A stretch of DNA of 61,673 bases. It comes from an uncultured Clostridia bacterium. GTDB lineage: Bacteria; Bacillota; Clostridia; Christensenellales; UBA1242. This document shows positions 45,807 through 55,238 of this stretch, one piece after another (position 1 is the stretch's first letter; each line of letters begins with the position of its first letter). Where the stretch lies: positions 1-61,673 of the forward strand of contig CAKVGK010000004.1 in the NCBI GenBank assembly GCA_934747385.1. Reading direction: 5' to 3'. The notes beneath the pieces are model-generated. The model was not told the origin of the DNA and made no database searches. It saw only the letters and a program-made list of their open reading frames with translations. The translations under genes were made by a program, and so were the position numbers.

Positions 45807-47636
45807 ATGGAAATAGAAGAAATAAAAACCTTAATACCTACTAATTTAGATGAAAAGGCAAACACATATTTATCCATCCTTGACGAAATGCAGTTGGGGG
45901 ATGAAATTAAAGCGCAAAGTTTGCTTTACTTTTTAATGTTTAACAAAGCAATCAGTTTTGAATTTATTCAAGAAAATCACCCAGAGGCTGAAAACTTTGT
46001 TAAGATTTTGGACAAACTTGAAAAACTCAGTTTTTCCGCCAGCAACGACGACGCTGAAAATATTCGTAAAATGTTTTTTGCAATAACCAAAGACATTAGA
46101 ATTATTATGGCAAAAATTGCTTTGGTTGTAACAGACGTCAGATTTCAACAAGATTTAAGCAACGATCAAAAACAAAGCATGGCTAAAGCTATTTTTTTGC
46201 TGTTTGCCCCTTTGGCGGCACGTTTGGGCATGTCCAACTTCAAAACAGAACTTGAAAACGGCGCATTTTTAATTGCGGAGCCTAAAAAATATTTGGAAAT
46301 TCAAGTGGACGTTGACAAACGCTTCCACAAAAGGCAGCCTATTGTTGAAAGATTGAAAGATTTAACAAAAAAATGTATGGACGAACTTGGCATTGACGGC
46401 AAAGTTATGGGCAGAAAAAAGCATATATACTCTATTTACAAAAAGTTGCAAGATCACCCTATGGACCAAATTTACGACCTGATTGCCGTGCGAGCAATTG
46501 TTAACACTGTTGCAGAGTGTTACGCTCTGCTTGGAAAGTTGCACAGCGAAGTTGAGCCTATTCCAAAAAGATTTAAAGATTACATAGCCATTCCAAAGCC
46601 AAACGGTTATCAATCCCTTCACACAACTGTTATGTTTGAAGGTTTCCCTGTTGAAATTCAAATTAGAACCAAGGAAATGCACAAATACGCAGAATATGGT
46701 GTGGCGGCGCACTGGTTGTATAAAGAAAAGCGAAACACTCAAGACAATTTGGACGTCCGCTTAGCATGGCTAAGGCAGATGATGGAAAATGAAAATGTCA
46801 GCATTGAAGATTTGGCAAAATCCCTTAATCAGGACATTTACAACAATGAAATATTCGTTCAAACTCCACGCGGAAAAGTGATATATTTGCCAACTGGTTC
46901 AACCCCTATTGATTTTGCTTACAACATTCATAGTGAAATTGGCAACAGGTGCGTTGGTGCCAAAGTTAATGGTAAAATGTGCCCTATTACGGACAGCCTT
47001 AACAATGGCGACGTTGTTGAGATTATAACCAACCCAAATTCAAAAGGTCCTTCTAGGGACTGGCTTAAAATTTGCAAATCTAGTGAAGCAAGAAAAAAAA
47101 TTAATGAATTTTTCAAGCGCAACATGAAAGAAGAAAATATTAAACTTGGCAAAAGCATGCTTGAAAATGCAATTAAAGACAAAGGTTATGCTGTTAACAA
47201 ACTTATCAGCACAGACACAATGCAAGAAATTTTAAACTACTACAACGTTGCAGATTTGGACGAGTTTTATGCTTTGGTTGGAACAAACGCTATTAAGCCG
47301 ACAGTGATTGCAACCAAATTGATTTCCGCATTCCAAAAACAATTTAAAGCCGAGCAACAAAAAATTGAAATACACAACACAATTTCATTTGCTGCGCCAC
47401 AAGAAAATCAAGTCACTTTAAAAGGATTAAACAACATACTTATGAAATTTGCAGGCTGCTGCAAACCTATGTATGGTGACGAAATTGTTGGTTTTGTTTC
47501 AACTGGACGTGGTGTTATTGTTCACCGAAAACAATGTCCAAACGTTGCATATTTTGATGAAAATCGTTTGATTGACGCAAATTGGAAACCAATTGTTGAA
47601 AAGCCAAAATCAAAAAGAAATTCTGTTAAAAAATAA
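45807..47636 (+). CDS. relA: RelA/SpoT (p)ppGpp synthetase, hydrolase site lost
   Basis: A 609-aa stringent-response enzyme. The N-terminal hydrolase fold is recognisable (DAENIRKMFFAITKD and APLAARLGMSNFKTELE) but the HD motif is absent, and the DRLHN segment is replaced by ALVVTDVRF, so hydrolysis is unlikely. The synthetase domain is intact: KHIYSIYKK, then RFKDYIAIPKPNGYQSLHT and EIQIRTKEMHKYAEYGVAAHW. It keeps the RxKD motif usual in bifunctional enzymes. TGS and zinc-finger (AGCCKPMYGD) domains follow; the C-terminal ACT/RRM domain is missing, as the usual length is about 730. Start at 45807, near-leaderless. Confidence 0.93.
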   Translation: MEIEEIKTLIPTNLDEKANTYLSILDEMQLGDEIKAQSLLYFLMFNKAISFEFIQENHPEAENFVKILDKLEKLSFSASNDDAENIRKMFFAITKDIRIIMAKIALVVTDVRFQQDLSNDQKQSMAKAIFLLFAPLAARLGMSNFKTELENGAFLIAEPKKYLEIQVDVDKRFHKRQPIVERLKDLTKKCMDELGIDGKVMGRKKHIYSIYKKLQDHPMDQIYDLIAVRAIVNTVAECYALLGKLHSEVEPIPKRFKDYIAIPKPNGYQSLHTTVMFEGFPVEIQIRTKEMHKYAEYGVAAHWLYKEKRNTQDNLDVRLAWLRQMMENENVSIEDLAKSLNQDIYNNEIFVQTPRGKVIYLPTGSTPIDFAYNIHSEIGNRCVGAKVNGKMCPITDSLNNGDVVEIITNPNSKGPSRDWLKICKSSEARKKINEFFKRNMKEENIKLGKSMLENAIKDKGYAVNKLISTDTMQEILNYYNVADLDEFYALVGTNAIKPTVIATKLISAFQKQFKAEQQKIEIHNTISFAAPQENQVTLKGLNNILMKFAGCCKPMYGDEIVGFVSTGRGVIVHRKQCPNVAYFDENRLIDANWKPIVEKPKSKRNSVKK

Positions 47637-47708
47637 ATAAATATTAAAAAGTTAACAAAAATAATTATAAAAACATATTAAAAATTAAATATTTTAATTA
47701 ATTTTAAA

Positions 47709-47738
47709 AAATTCCGCTTTAAATGAAGTGGAATTTTT
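47709..47738. terminator. Bidirectional terminator
   Basis: ATTCCGCTT and AAGTGGAAT arms (one G-U pair) with T runs on both strands. The stop codon of ddh lies in its loop. Confidence 0.8.
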
Positions 47739-48627
47739 CTTTTTTCAAAACCATGTTTAGTGACAAATCCAAAATCGTGAAAGCACCATATTCCTGTTTT
47801 GAAACAAGCTTAGCAATGGACGATGCGTAACTAACCAAAACGTTTGCTGTGAATGCGGGATTGGATTTTAATTTCAATTCAAATTTCGCCTCTTCTCCCA
47901 ACGTTAAAACTTCACCAGTGTGAGCAAAGGATTTCAACTTGTTTAATTTGGCAAGACTTACAAACTTGACTATTGTTTTGTAACCATTAAAATAATCTGG
48001 CATTGAAACAATTTGATTTTTAATTTCGTTTTGATATTCCTTTTTGCAAACCACATAGCAAACACGCTTGTGCAAATCAAAACCATTATTAACCGCTTCA
48101 CCATTTTTAATTTTTTTGATTGCCTTTTTGTTGGGAATTGTAAATTGAATGGCATCTATTACATTTGCAATGTTTTTAACTGCCTGTGTGTGCCCTTGGC
48201 TTAAACCCTTGCCCCAAAAAGTTGTGTAATTGAGATTCAAACAATCAAACAAAGCACGCATTAAACTAAACAGCCCGGGGTCCCATCCAAAAGCACAAAG
48301 TGCAACTTTTTTATTTTGTTTTGCCAATGTGTTTTGTTTTTCAATATACGCTTTTATTCTGTTGTGATTATCATAACAATCTATGGTGTTAAAATATTTT
48401 ATCAGTTTGTGCGCAGTGCTTTCTAAATCGGTTTGAGAACCTACACACAAAAACATTAAATCAATTTTTTCTTTGTAACTTGATATTTTTTCGTACGCCT
48501 CGCAACCTAAAATTTTACGGCGTGAAAAAACAGCCACAAGTTCAAATTGCTCATTTGTTTTTAATTGCTTTGCAACCTGTTTGCCGAGGTTGCCATAACC
48601 CACAACACCAACTTTTAATTTTTGCAT
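47719..48627 (-). CDS. ddh: meso-Diaminopimelate dehydrogenase
   Basis: A 302-aa NADPH enzyme that makes meso-diaminopimelate in one step for lysine and peptidoglycan. It has a Rossmann motif (VGVVGYGNLGKQ), then CFG-type AFGWDPGLFSLMRALF and FWGKGLSQGHTQAVKNI, which are family hallmarks. Slightly shorter than the usual 320-330 aa. No ribosome site; a weak promoter (TTAACA-18-TAAAAA) ends five bases before the ATG, so it may also be leaderless. Confidence 0.9.
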   Translation of the reverse strand: MQKLKVGVVGYGNLGKQVAKQLKTNEQFELVAVFSRRKILGCEAYEKISSYKEKIDLMFLCVGSQTDLESTAHKLIKYFNTIDCYDNHNRIKAYIEKQNTLAKQNKKVALCAFGWDPGLFSLMRALFDCLNLNYTTFWGKGLSQGHTQAVKNIANVIDAIQFTIPNKKAIKKIKNGEAVNNGFDLHKRVCYVVCKKEYQNEIKNQIVSMPDYFNGYKTIVKFVSLAKLNKLKSFAHTGEVLTLGEEAKFELKLKSNPAFTANVLVSYASSIAKLVSKQEYGAFTILDLSLNMVLKKEKFHFI

Positions 48628-48780
48628 GATTATTTTTATGAAATTATTTTTAATAATGTTAATAAAATAAAAAATAATAAAATATACTTAGTTTTTAATA
48701 AAAAACATTAAAAAATCATAAATTTAATTAATTTTTTAATAATTTTAAATTATTTTATTATTTTTAATTTAATTTTTTCT

Positions 48781-48809
48781 TTGACAACACATTAAAAAAA
48801 ATATAAAAT
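48781..48809 (+). promoter_or_regulatory. Leaderless promoter of yigZ-like gene
   Basis: TTGACA, 17 bases, TAAAAT, then six bases (AAACAC) and ATG. Confidence 0.8.
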
Positions 48810-48815
48810 AAACAC

Positions 48816-49178
48816 ATGAAAGAAATTGTTATTAACAAATCTCGCTTTATTGCGTACAAGTTTAAATTGGAAAACTTAGAGCAAGTTAAAGCTCACATTC
48901 AAGAATTGAAAAAGGAACATAAAAAAGCAAATCATGTTTGTTGGGCTTATGTTTACAACAAAGAATGTGTAAGCGAACGAGCGGCTGACGACGGAGAACC
49001 CAACGGAACAGCTGGCTACCCAATTTTAAATGTTTTGAAAAAGAAAAATTTAACAAACACTATGGTTGCCGTTGTTAGATATTTTGGAGGAATTAAACTT
49101 GGCGCAGGTGGTTTAACAAGGGCATACACAAAAGCAGCCGCCAGCGTTTTGGACGATAAAACGGAAAAAGACAATTAA
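48816..49178 (+). CDS. YigZ/IMPACT family protein, N-terminal domain only
   Basis: A 120-aa protein matching the IMPACT domain of YigZ: NKSRFIAY at the start, the signature SERAADDGEPNGTAGYPIL and AVVRYFGGIKLGAGGL. The usual bacterial protein is about 200-215 aa with a C-terminal DUF1949 domain; here the frame ends after a charged DDKTEKDN tail. A terminator follows within about 70 bases, so no second domain is encoded downstream. Function in bacteria is poorly known. Predicted leaderless start. Confidence 0.85.
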   Translation: MKEIVINKSRFIAYKFKLENLEQVKAHIQELKKEHKKANHVCWAYVYNKECVSERAADDGEPNGTAGYPILNVLKKKNLTNTMVAVVRYFGGIKLGAGGLTRAYTKAAASVLDDKTEKDN

Positions 49179-49249
49179 CTTCTCACTCGTAAAAGTTAAG
49201 TGGAGTTACAACAAAACAATTTTCAAAATTTGTTAACTCTTGCAACACA

Positions 49250-49281
49250 CAAGCACACTTTTAATGTTGTGCTTGTTTTTT
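49250..49281 (+). terminator. Terminator
   Basis: AAGCACA and TGTGCTT arms followed by a T run, after the yigZ-like gene. Confidence 0.8.
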
Positions 49282-49294
49282 AATTATCAAACTA

Positions 49295-49323
49295 TTGCTA
49301 AATTTTTGTAATTATGCTATTAT
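49295..49323 (+). promoter_or_regulatory. Leaderless promoter of argS
   Basis: TTGCTA, 17 bases, TATTAT with extended TGC, then six bases (TGCCGT) and ATG. Confidence 0.75.
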
Positions 49324-49329
49324 TGCCGT

Positions 49330-51003
49330 ATGAATATTAAAAAATTGATTGCAAACTGCATTAAAATTGATGCAGATATCGACATTGAAAACTTGATTGT
49401 TGAAAGCATAAGTACAGACAAAGGCGATTATAGTCTGCCTTGTTTTTCTTTTGCAAAGATTTTGCATAAAAGTCCTATGGACATTGCAAATGACATTGTT
49501 TTAAACTTGCAAAAAAATCCTATTATAGACCATGTTGAAGTTTTGGCTGGCTATGTTAATTTCTTTTTAAACAAAGCAGCAGTTGCTGAACAGGTTTTGA
49601 ATGAGTATAAGAACAGCGATAATTTTAAATCCAACATTGGAGAAGGAAAAACTATCTGCGTGGATTATGGCAGCCCTAACCTTGCAAAATATCTTCATAT
49701 TGGGCATTTAAAGTCCCTGATTGTTGGCGAAAGTTTATGCCGTTTGTGCGAGCAGTTTGGCTATAATGTTAAGCGCTTGGACTTTGCAGGCGATTACGGC
49801 ACACCTTTTGGTAAAATGATTGGTGGCATGCAAAAATGGGGAAGCATTGAAGACGTTAGAACTCGTGGCAACGATGCACTGCAAGAATATTATGTTAAAT
49901 TCAATCAAATGGAAGCAGAGGACGAGAGTTACAGCCAACTTGCACGAGATATTTTTAAAAAGATAGAGGAAAAAGACCCAGAAATCTACCCTATTTATCA
50001 ACAAATTGTGGAAATCGCATTGAAAGATAGTCAGCGCATGTTCAATTTGCTTGGAGTAAATTTTGACGACAACCGCGGTGAAAATTATTATAACCAGTTT
50101 GTGCCTCAAGTTGTGGCAAAACTTAAAAAGGCAAATCTATTAACCGAAAGTCAAGGTGCACAAATTGTGGATTTGTCCGCTTATGACATGGCACCAAGCG
50201 TGATTATCAAAAACGACGGCACTTCTCTTTACGCTAGTCGTGACCTTGCCGCTGTTATGGACAGATTTGAAGATTACAAATTTGATAAAATCTTTTACGT
50301 GACAGACGTGGCACAAAGTTTGCACTTTAAACAATGGTTTAAAATTGTTGAATTGTTGGGTTTAAGTTATGCAAACAAACTTGAACATGTGGCGTATGGC
50401 AGATTTAGTTTGCCAAACGGAAAAATCAGTTCTCGCCGTGGCAAACAAGCCGTCTTGGTGGATTTGATTGAATACGCGCATAACAAAGCAGTGGACATAA
50501 TTAAGGACAGAAAATTTGAACTGGAAAATCCTGCCGACGTGGCAAACAAAGTTACAAGTGCAGTTTTGAATTTTAGTGTGCTTAAAGTTGAAAGAACAAA
50601 AGATTGCGTGTTCGATATGGAAAAAGCATTCTCTTTTGAGGGCGAAACAGCCCCTTATATGCAATACACTTTCACCCGCCTTGAAAGCATTTTAAGGAAA
50701 AGTGAAACAACCGACGTAACACCGGACTATTCCTGCTTTAACACAGAAGCGTTTGAACTTGTTAAAATGATAAACAATTTTAAACAAACATTGACCCTTG
50801 CTCTTGAAAAACGCGACTCCAGCATTATTGCAAAACGTGTGATGGAATTGTGCAAAACCTTTAACCATTTTTACACAACAACCAAAGTGCTTGACGGAAA
50901 CAAAAACACAACCAAAGCAAAAATAAATTTGGTTAAGAGTTTAAAAGAATGCTTGGCAACCGGATTTAAACTTATTTGTATTGAAACATTAAAAGAAATG
51001 TAA
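49330..51003 (+). CDS. argS: Arginyl-tRNA synthetase
   Basis: A 557-aa class I synthetase that charges tRNA-Arg. It has an N-terminal Arg-specific domain, then DYGSPNLAKYLHIGHLKS with the HIGH motif near residue 121, FAGDYGTPFGKMIGG, and a KMSKS-position motif GKISSRRG near 364. The DALR anticodon-binding domain closes the protein (YMQYTFTRLESILR). No ribosome site; predicted leaderless start at 49330. Confidence 0.96.
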   Translation: MNIKKLIANCIKIDADIDIENLIVESISTDKGDYSLPCFSFAKILHKSPMDIANDIVLNLQKNPIIDHVEVLAGYVNFFLNKAAVAEQVLNEYKNSDNFKSNIGEGKTICVDYGSPNLAKYLHIGHLKSLIVGESLCRLCEQFGYNVKRLDFAGDYGTPFGKMIGGMQKWGSIEDVRTRGNDALQEYYVKFNQMEAEDESYSQLARDIFKKIEEKDPEIYPIYQQIVEIALKDSQRMFNLLGVNFDDNRGENYYNQFVPQVVAKLKKANLLTESQGAQIVDLSAYDMAPSVIIKNDGTSLYASRDLAAVMDRFEDYKFDKIFYVTDVAQSLHFKQWFKIVELLGLSYANKLEHVAYGRFSLPNGKISSRRGKQAVLVDLIEYAHNKAVDIIKDRKFELENPADVANKVTSAVLNFSVLKVERTKDCVFDMEKAFSFEGETAPYMQYTFTRLESILRKSETTDVTPDYSCFNTEAFELVKMINNFKQTLTLALEKRDSSIIAKRVMELCKTFNHFYTTTKVLDGNKNTTKAKINLVKSLKECLATGFKLICIETLKEM

Positions 51004-51052
51004 ATTATTAATAATTAATACTGAAAAATAAAAAAATTATTTGAAAATTAAA

Positions 51053-51082
51053 AAAATGCAGCGTAATTGTTGCATTTTTTTA
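51053..51082 (+). terminator. Terminator of argS
   Basis: AAATGCA and TGCATTT arms with a ten-base loop and T run. Confidence 0.75.
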
Positions 51083-51163
51083 CTATGATTATATTATTTT
51101 TATAAATTTTTTTATTTTTTTAATTAATTTATTATTTTGATTATTATTTTTTAACAATTTTAA

Positions 51164-52633
51164 TTATTTAATTTGAGTTAATTGGCTTGCCTCAATTGTT
51201 ATTGCCCCAGTTGTTAAAATTGTATTGTTGCGATTAATTTTTAAAGCGACATTGTCACCTGGGCGAACCATAAGCAAAATGTCACCAAGTTTAAAGGAAC
51301 GATCCAATTTATAAACTTTGTTGTTAATAATGAAATGAGTAAAAATGTCGCCAGCCTTTAAATGAGATTTTTCCTCCCCCTCTGGCTGTACTGTGAAGCC
51401 ATATGCTATTGAGTTTTCTGCAACGTCGTTTGCCAAAACAACATTATCTTCCACCACAATTTCACCAGTTATTGGATTATATGTTTGGCTGGAATTTGTG
51501 TCCACATTTTTAACATATATGCCAAGATATAATTTATACGCTAATGTATACTCATTTGTTTCATTGTAATAATACATTAGGTTTTCAAAAACAGAATTGA
51601 CATTATCAATTGGCAAAGCATAACAAATGCCAAGTGCTGGAGTTGAACTATCATTTTCATAAACACGTTTTGCGTTTACAATGCCAACAAGTTCGCCATT
51701 TTCGTTGAAAATTCCGCCACCAGAATTGCCTCCGTTCACTGCCGCATCAATACGAATAACACGCAGGTTGAGATTGGTTGAATTGTCTGGCCCAGTAATT
51801 TGCAAATCTTCACTATCTACTGACACAATACCCTTGGTTATGCTAACACCCGAACCTTCTGGATTGCCAATCGCATATATTGTTTGGCTAACTTTATAGC
51901 TATCAGCTAATTTTGCGGCAACTGCATTGGGATTATTTTTAATCAAATCTGCAGTATTTACTTTAATAATTGCCAAATCGTAACTCATTGCTCCGCCAAC
52001 GAGTGTTCCTTTAACATAATCTCCACCAATTTCATAATCGTTTGTATTTCTTGTTGTGGAAACTTTGCTCACAGACCAATCCACACCATATTGGAAAATG
52101 TAAATATCTTGACTTAACTTGCTTTCTAGTGTGGTGTTACTATCGTAAATAACATGATAATTTGTGACTATATAACTGAAATCGCTGTCCATTTTGTAAA
52201 TCACGCCTGCTCCGCAAGGGACTTCGCTTTCGTTGTAAGGGAACACATGGCTGTTAACTGGGAATTTTGAGTAGATTGTAACCACCGATTGAAGCGCAAG
52301 GTTAACACCTTTATTTGTAGTTTGAGTTGAACTGCCTTTGCCAACCAAGTCTGTTAAAAATTTTTGATAACCTTCCAAATCGTTGGTATAATTCCCCATT
52401 GAAACGCCAAGGTTAAACAACTCTTCCACATTCAAACTTTCACCATCTTTGCCGTTTTCCACAGTCATGCTTGACGTCGTGCCGTCCGAATAATATACTG
52501 TGTAGATCGTTGAGCTTTCAGTTGTGTTTGTTTTTTTAATGTCCACAATAGTAACCGAGTTGCACGCTGAAAACATAAAGCATGCAGGAATAATTAAAAA
52601 TATTAAACTTAAACATTTAAAAAATTTTTTCAT
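51164..52633 (-). CDS. HtrA/DegP-like serine protease lipoprotein
   Basis: A 489-aa S1C protease on the outer membrane face. Lipobox FSAC (Cys near 24). Catalytic triad: His in VTNYHVIYD near 158, Asp in YDLAIIKV near 217, Ser in NGGNSGGGIFN near 303. A C-terminal PDZ-like region (GFTVQPEGEEKSHLKAGDIF) follows. An acidic, coiled segment of about 110 residues before the protease includes YYSDGTTSSMTVENGKDG. It would clear misfolded exported proteins. AGGTGA before the ATG at 52633 fixes the start. Confidence 0.9.
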   Translation of the reverse strand: MKKFFKCLSLIFLIIPACFMFSACNSVTIVDIKKTNTTESSTIYTVYYSDGTTSSMTVENGKDGESLNVEELFNLGVSMGNYTNDLEGYQKFLTDLVGKGSSTQTTNKGVNLALQSVVTIYSKFPVNSHVFPYNESEVPCGAGVIYKMDSDFSYIVTNYHVIYDSNTTLESKLSQDIYIFQYGVDWSVSKVSTTRNTNDYEIGGDYVKGTLVGGAMSYDLAIIKVNTADLIKNNPNAVAAKLADSYKVSQTIYAIGNPEGSGVSITKGIVSVDSEDLQITGPDNSTNLNLRVIRIDAAVNGGNSGGGIFNENGELVGIVNAKRVYENDSSTPALGICYALPIDNVNSVFENLMYYYNETNEYTLAYKLYLGIYVKNVDTNSSQTYNPITGEIVVEDNVVLANDVAENSIAYGFTVQPEGEEKSHLKAGDIFTHFIINNKVYKLDRSFKLGDILLMVRPGDNVALKINRNNTILTTGAITIEASQLTQIK

Positions 52634-52824
52634 ATTGTCACCTAAAGTTATTATAGCACACAATCTGCCGAATTATAGCGTTTTTAATTGATATTTTTTT
52701 AATAACTTATTTTTCCCATTGATAATATTCACAAAACTAAAATTTAATTTTCAAAATTTGGAAATATAAATTTATTTTGTTTGAAATAAAATCAATTTAT
52801 GCTATTCTATAATCAGGAATAATT

Positions 52825-53742
52825 ATGAAGAAAACAAATGAAAATTGCATAAAAACCAATTATCACGAAGGTCACAGGCAACGTGTACAAGAAAAAGTTT
52901 ATAAATATGGTTTACGCTCACTTGAACCTCATGAATTGTTGGAATATTTGTTGTGGTACACAATTCCAAGAAAGGACACCAACAAAATTGGTCACGCTTT
53001 GATTGAAAAGTTTGGCACAATTGCGAATGTTATTGACGCCGACCCGAAATATTTACAAAAAATTAAGGGAGTTGGCAAACGTTCTTCAATGTTTTTAACC
53101 TGTTTACCTGAACTTTTTAGCATTTACAAAGAAAGTTCAAGCGAAGGCAAATTAGATGTTTTGAACACCATTGCTGATTGCATTAGATTTTTTAGAAGCA
53201 AATTTGAAATTCGTAAAGTTGAAACTTTTTACGTTATATGTTTAAATTCTGGCAACCAAGTTGTTAAATACGAACAACTGGAAGGTGAGAGCGGCGTTCA
53301 AGTGAATATTGACACAAAAAAATTTAGCGAATTCATTAATGATTCCAACGTTGTTTCTGTTTTGGTTTTCCATACCCACCCATATGGTCAAGTTTCACCA
53401 AGCTTTGAAGACATAACCACAACTGAAACGATTATGTCAGTTTGTAACACGATGTATAAGTACCTAACTGACCATATTATATTTAACGAAACTTCGCACT
53501 TTTCATTTGGTAGAAACAATTTAATGGAAAAAATTGCACACACTACAAAAGTCAAAGCACAACCTCAAATGAAAGAATCTCTAAAAAGCAGAAAAGTTAC
53601 ACCATTCTCTTACATTGATAATGGAGAAGAGCCTGGCGTATTGATAGAACTACCTTATGTGATAAATCAAACAGACGTGAATTATGATTTTGAACACTTT
53701 TTAAAGGATTACAAAAAAACAAAGAAACAAACAATTCGCTAG
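52825..53742 (+). CDS. RadC/JAB-domain protein
   Basis: A 305-aa protein of the RadC (UPF0758) family. A helix-hairpin-helix region (GHRQRVQEKV then LLEYLLWYTIPRKDTN and IKGVGKRSSMFL) precedes the MPN/JAB metal site: FHTHPYGQVSPSFED near 181, where the usual form is HNHPSG. The metal ligands (two His, Ser, Asp) are kept. The last 75 residues are an extension not typical of RadC. The biochemical role of the family is unresolved. AGGAA precedes the ATG. Confidence 0.88.
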   Translation: MKKTNENCIKTNYHEGHRQRVQEKVYKYGLRSLEPHELLEYLLWYTIPRKDTNKIGHALIEKFGTIANVIDADPKYLQKIKGVGKRSSMFLTCLPELFSIYKESSSEGKLDVLNTIADCIRFFRSKFEIRKVETFYVICLNSGNQVVKYEQLEGESGVQVNIDTKKFSEFINDSNVVSVLVFHTHPYGQVSPSFEDITTTETIMSVCNTMYKYLTDHIIFNETSHFSFGRNNLMEKIAHTTKVKAQPQMKESLKSRKVTPFSYIDNGEEPGVLIELPYVINQTDVNYDFEHFLKDYKKTKKQTIR

Positions 53743-53781
53743 TCTATTTTAAATTTTGCAAACTAATAAAGCACATTAAAA

Positions 53782-53807
53782 AAACACCATATTATGGTGT
53801 TTTTTAA
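53782..53807. terminator. Bidirectional terminator
   Basis: AACACCAT and ATGGTGTT arms with a three-base loop and T runs on both strands. Confidence 0.85.
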
Positions 53808-53812
53808 TTAAC

Positions 53813-54043
53813 CTACGCGAGCACTGTAGGTTTTTTAGCCATACAGATGCTTACAATGTCAATAACCCAAAGGATTGCCCAACCAAGCAACAACCAAAGA
53901 ATACCACCAAGTAAAATGCCGGTGTTGCCTTTAACAGCCCCTTTAACAATGCGGTAAATTGCCCAAATAATGTCCAAACCTGGCAAAGCAAAAATAATTT
54001 TCGCCCAAAGTGGTAATTTATCCATCCAATTTACAAAAGCCAT
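53813..54043 (-). CDS. Small two-span membrane protein
   Basis: A 76-aa protein with two hydrophobic segments separated by a short basic loop (RIVKGAVKGN). It resembles small conserved membrane proteins common in Clostridia, some annotated as superinfection-immunity or PMP3-like; assignment is uncertain. AAGGAGGG precedes the ATG. Confidence 0.72.
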   Translation of the reverse strand: MAFVNWMDKLPLWAKIIFALPGLDIIWAIYRIVKGAVKGNTGILLGGILWLLLGWAILWVIDIVSICMAKKPTVLA

Positions 54044-54138
54044 AAACCCTCCTTAATTGTATTTATTATATAAAATATATTCAATAAAATCAATCTTTTT
54101 GCCTAAGATTAAAAAATTTGTAAAATATTTATAAAAAA

Positions 54139-54597
54139 TTAGCCGTTAGTTAAATCGTCCGTGTTAAATTTTTGGCTTTCTATCCTTTTGATATATATCA
54201 AATTCCTGACGTCATCAGCCGAACTTATTCTTTCGTAACCAATTTTTTCATAAAAACCTGTTGCGCTTATTGAAGAAATTAAAAATATTTTTTCGCAGTC
54301 AACTGATTGAGCAAAATCTGCCAAACACTCCAAAAGTTTTGAGCCTATGCCATTACTTCTTAAATCTTTTCTCACCCTTAACAAATCAACACGTAAAGTT
54401 CTATGACTTTTCCTTATAATAAAGCGGCATTCTCCGACTTTTTCAATTTGGTCATTTTCAATTATGTAAGCGAACATAACGCCAGTTTCTTGGCGAACAA
54501 TCAGCAAGCAGTCTGTTCCGTCCTTAATTTTTGCATTATAACAGCAATAGTGATTGTTTTTTGCATTTGAAATTAACATTTCAAAACGTTTATCCAT
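54139..54597 (-). CDS. GNAT acetyltransferase, paralogue 1
   Basis: A 152-aa GNAT-fold protein. The acetyl-CoA motif is VRKDLRSNGIGSKLLECL near residues 75-92, with a following SATGFYEKIGYE segment. The substrate is unknown. It has a normal ribosome site (AAAGGAAA). First of three tandem paralogues on the minus strand, separated by 80-110 bases, each apparently a separate unit. Confidence 0.82.
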   Translation of the reverse strand: MDKRFEMLISNAKNNHYCCYNAKIKDGTDCLLIVRQETGVMFAYIIENDQIEKVGECRFIIRKSHRTLRVDLLRVRKDLRSNGIGSKLLECLADFAQSVDCEKIFLISSISATGFYEKIGYERISSADDVRNLIYIKRIESQKFNTDDLTNG

Positions 54598-54623
54598 ATC
54601 TTTCCTTTTAATTTACTCCAAAA

Positions 54624-54669
54624 CAAAAAAATGCAAATGGTAAAATTTAGGTTTCACACACTTGCATTT
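54624..54669 (-). terminator. Terminator between GNAT genes
   Basis: AAATGCAA and TTGCATTT-type arms (one mismatch nearer the loop) with T run on the minus strand. Confidence 0.65.
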
Positions 54670-54675
54670 AAGTAA

Positions 54676-55131
54676 TTACAAATTGTTATTAGCTTCGTTA
54701 TTAAGCAATGGCAAGTTCATTTCAACAACTTGAGACTCCAAATTTTTTGCTTCAAAACCAAATCTGTTCAAAAAATTGATATGCTTTTTGAAACATGTAA
54801 TTTGGATTGTTGAATAGTCCAGCTGCTTTGCAAGTTTAATGAAGTATTTCATCATAAAACTGCCAATTCCATTGTTTTGAAAGTCTTGCTTTACTACTAA
54901 TGTTGACAAAAATATTGTTGAAGTATCATCGTTATCAAAACCCAAAACCAATTTGCCAACACAAACCAAATTGTTTTCAAACAAAACATAAGCATCTATA
55001 GTGTGCTCACCCAATTTTGAAACAAGCAAACATTGAATATTTTTATTTGTTTTGCCTATATAAGTTTTGTATCCGTTTTTTTCTGCTGCTTCTGCGCAAA
55101 TCTTAAATTTTTTACTATAATTTTTTCCCAT
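54676..55131 (-). CDS. GNAT acetyltransferase, paralogue 2
   Basis: A 151-aa GNAT-fold protein with VVKQDFQNNGIGSFMMKYF as the acetyl-CoA motif and a FLNRFGFE end segment. Same order of motifs as its neighbours but low identity. No ribosome site; a near-perfect promoter ends six bases before the ATG, so it is predicted to be leaderless. Confidence 0.82.
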   Translation of the reverse strand: MGKNYSKKFKICAEAAEKNGYKTYIGKTNKNIQCLLVSKLGEHTIDAYVLFENNLVCVGKLVLGFDNDDTSTIFLSTLVVKQDFQNNGIGSFMMKYFIKLAKQLDYSTIQITCFKKHINFLNRFGFEAKNLESQVVEMNLPLLNNEANNNL

Positions 55132-55137
55132 GTCATA

Positions 55138-55165
55138 ATTATAGCATAAAGAATTGATTTGTCAA
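55138..55165 (-). promoter_or_regulatory. Leaderless promoter of GNAT paralogue 2
   Basis: TTGACA, 16 bases, TATAAT with extended TGC on the minus strand, then six bases (TATGAC) and ATG. Confidence 0.85.
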
Positions 55166-55238
55166 GACCAAAAACAAAACAATTTTACTAGATTTTTTTA
55201 CAAGCATGAAAAACTTGATATTTACATAAATTTGATAA

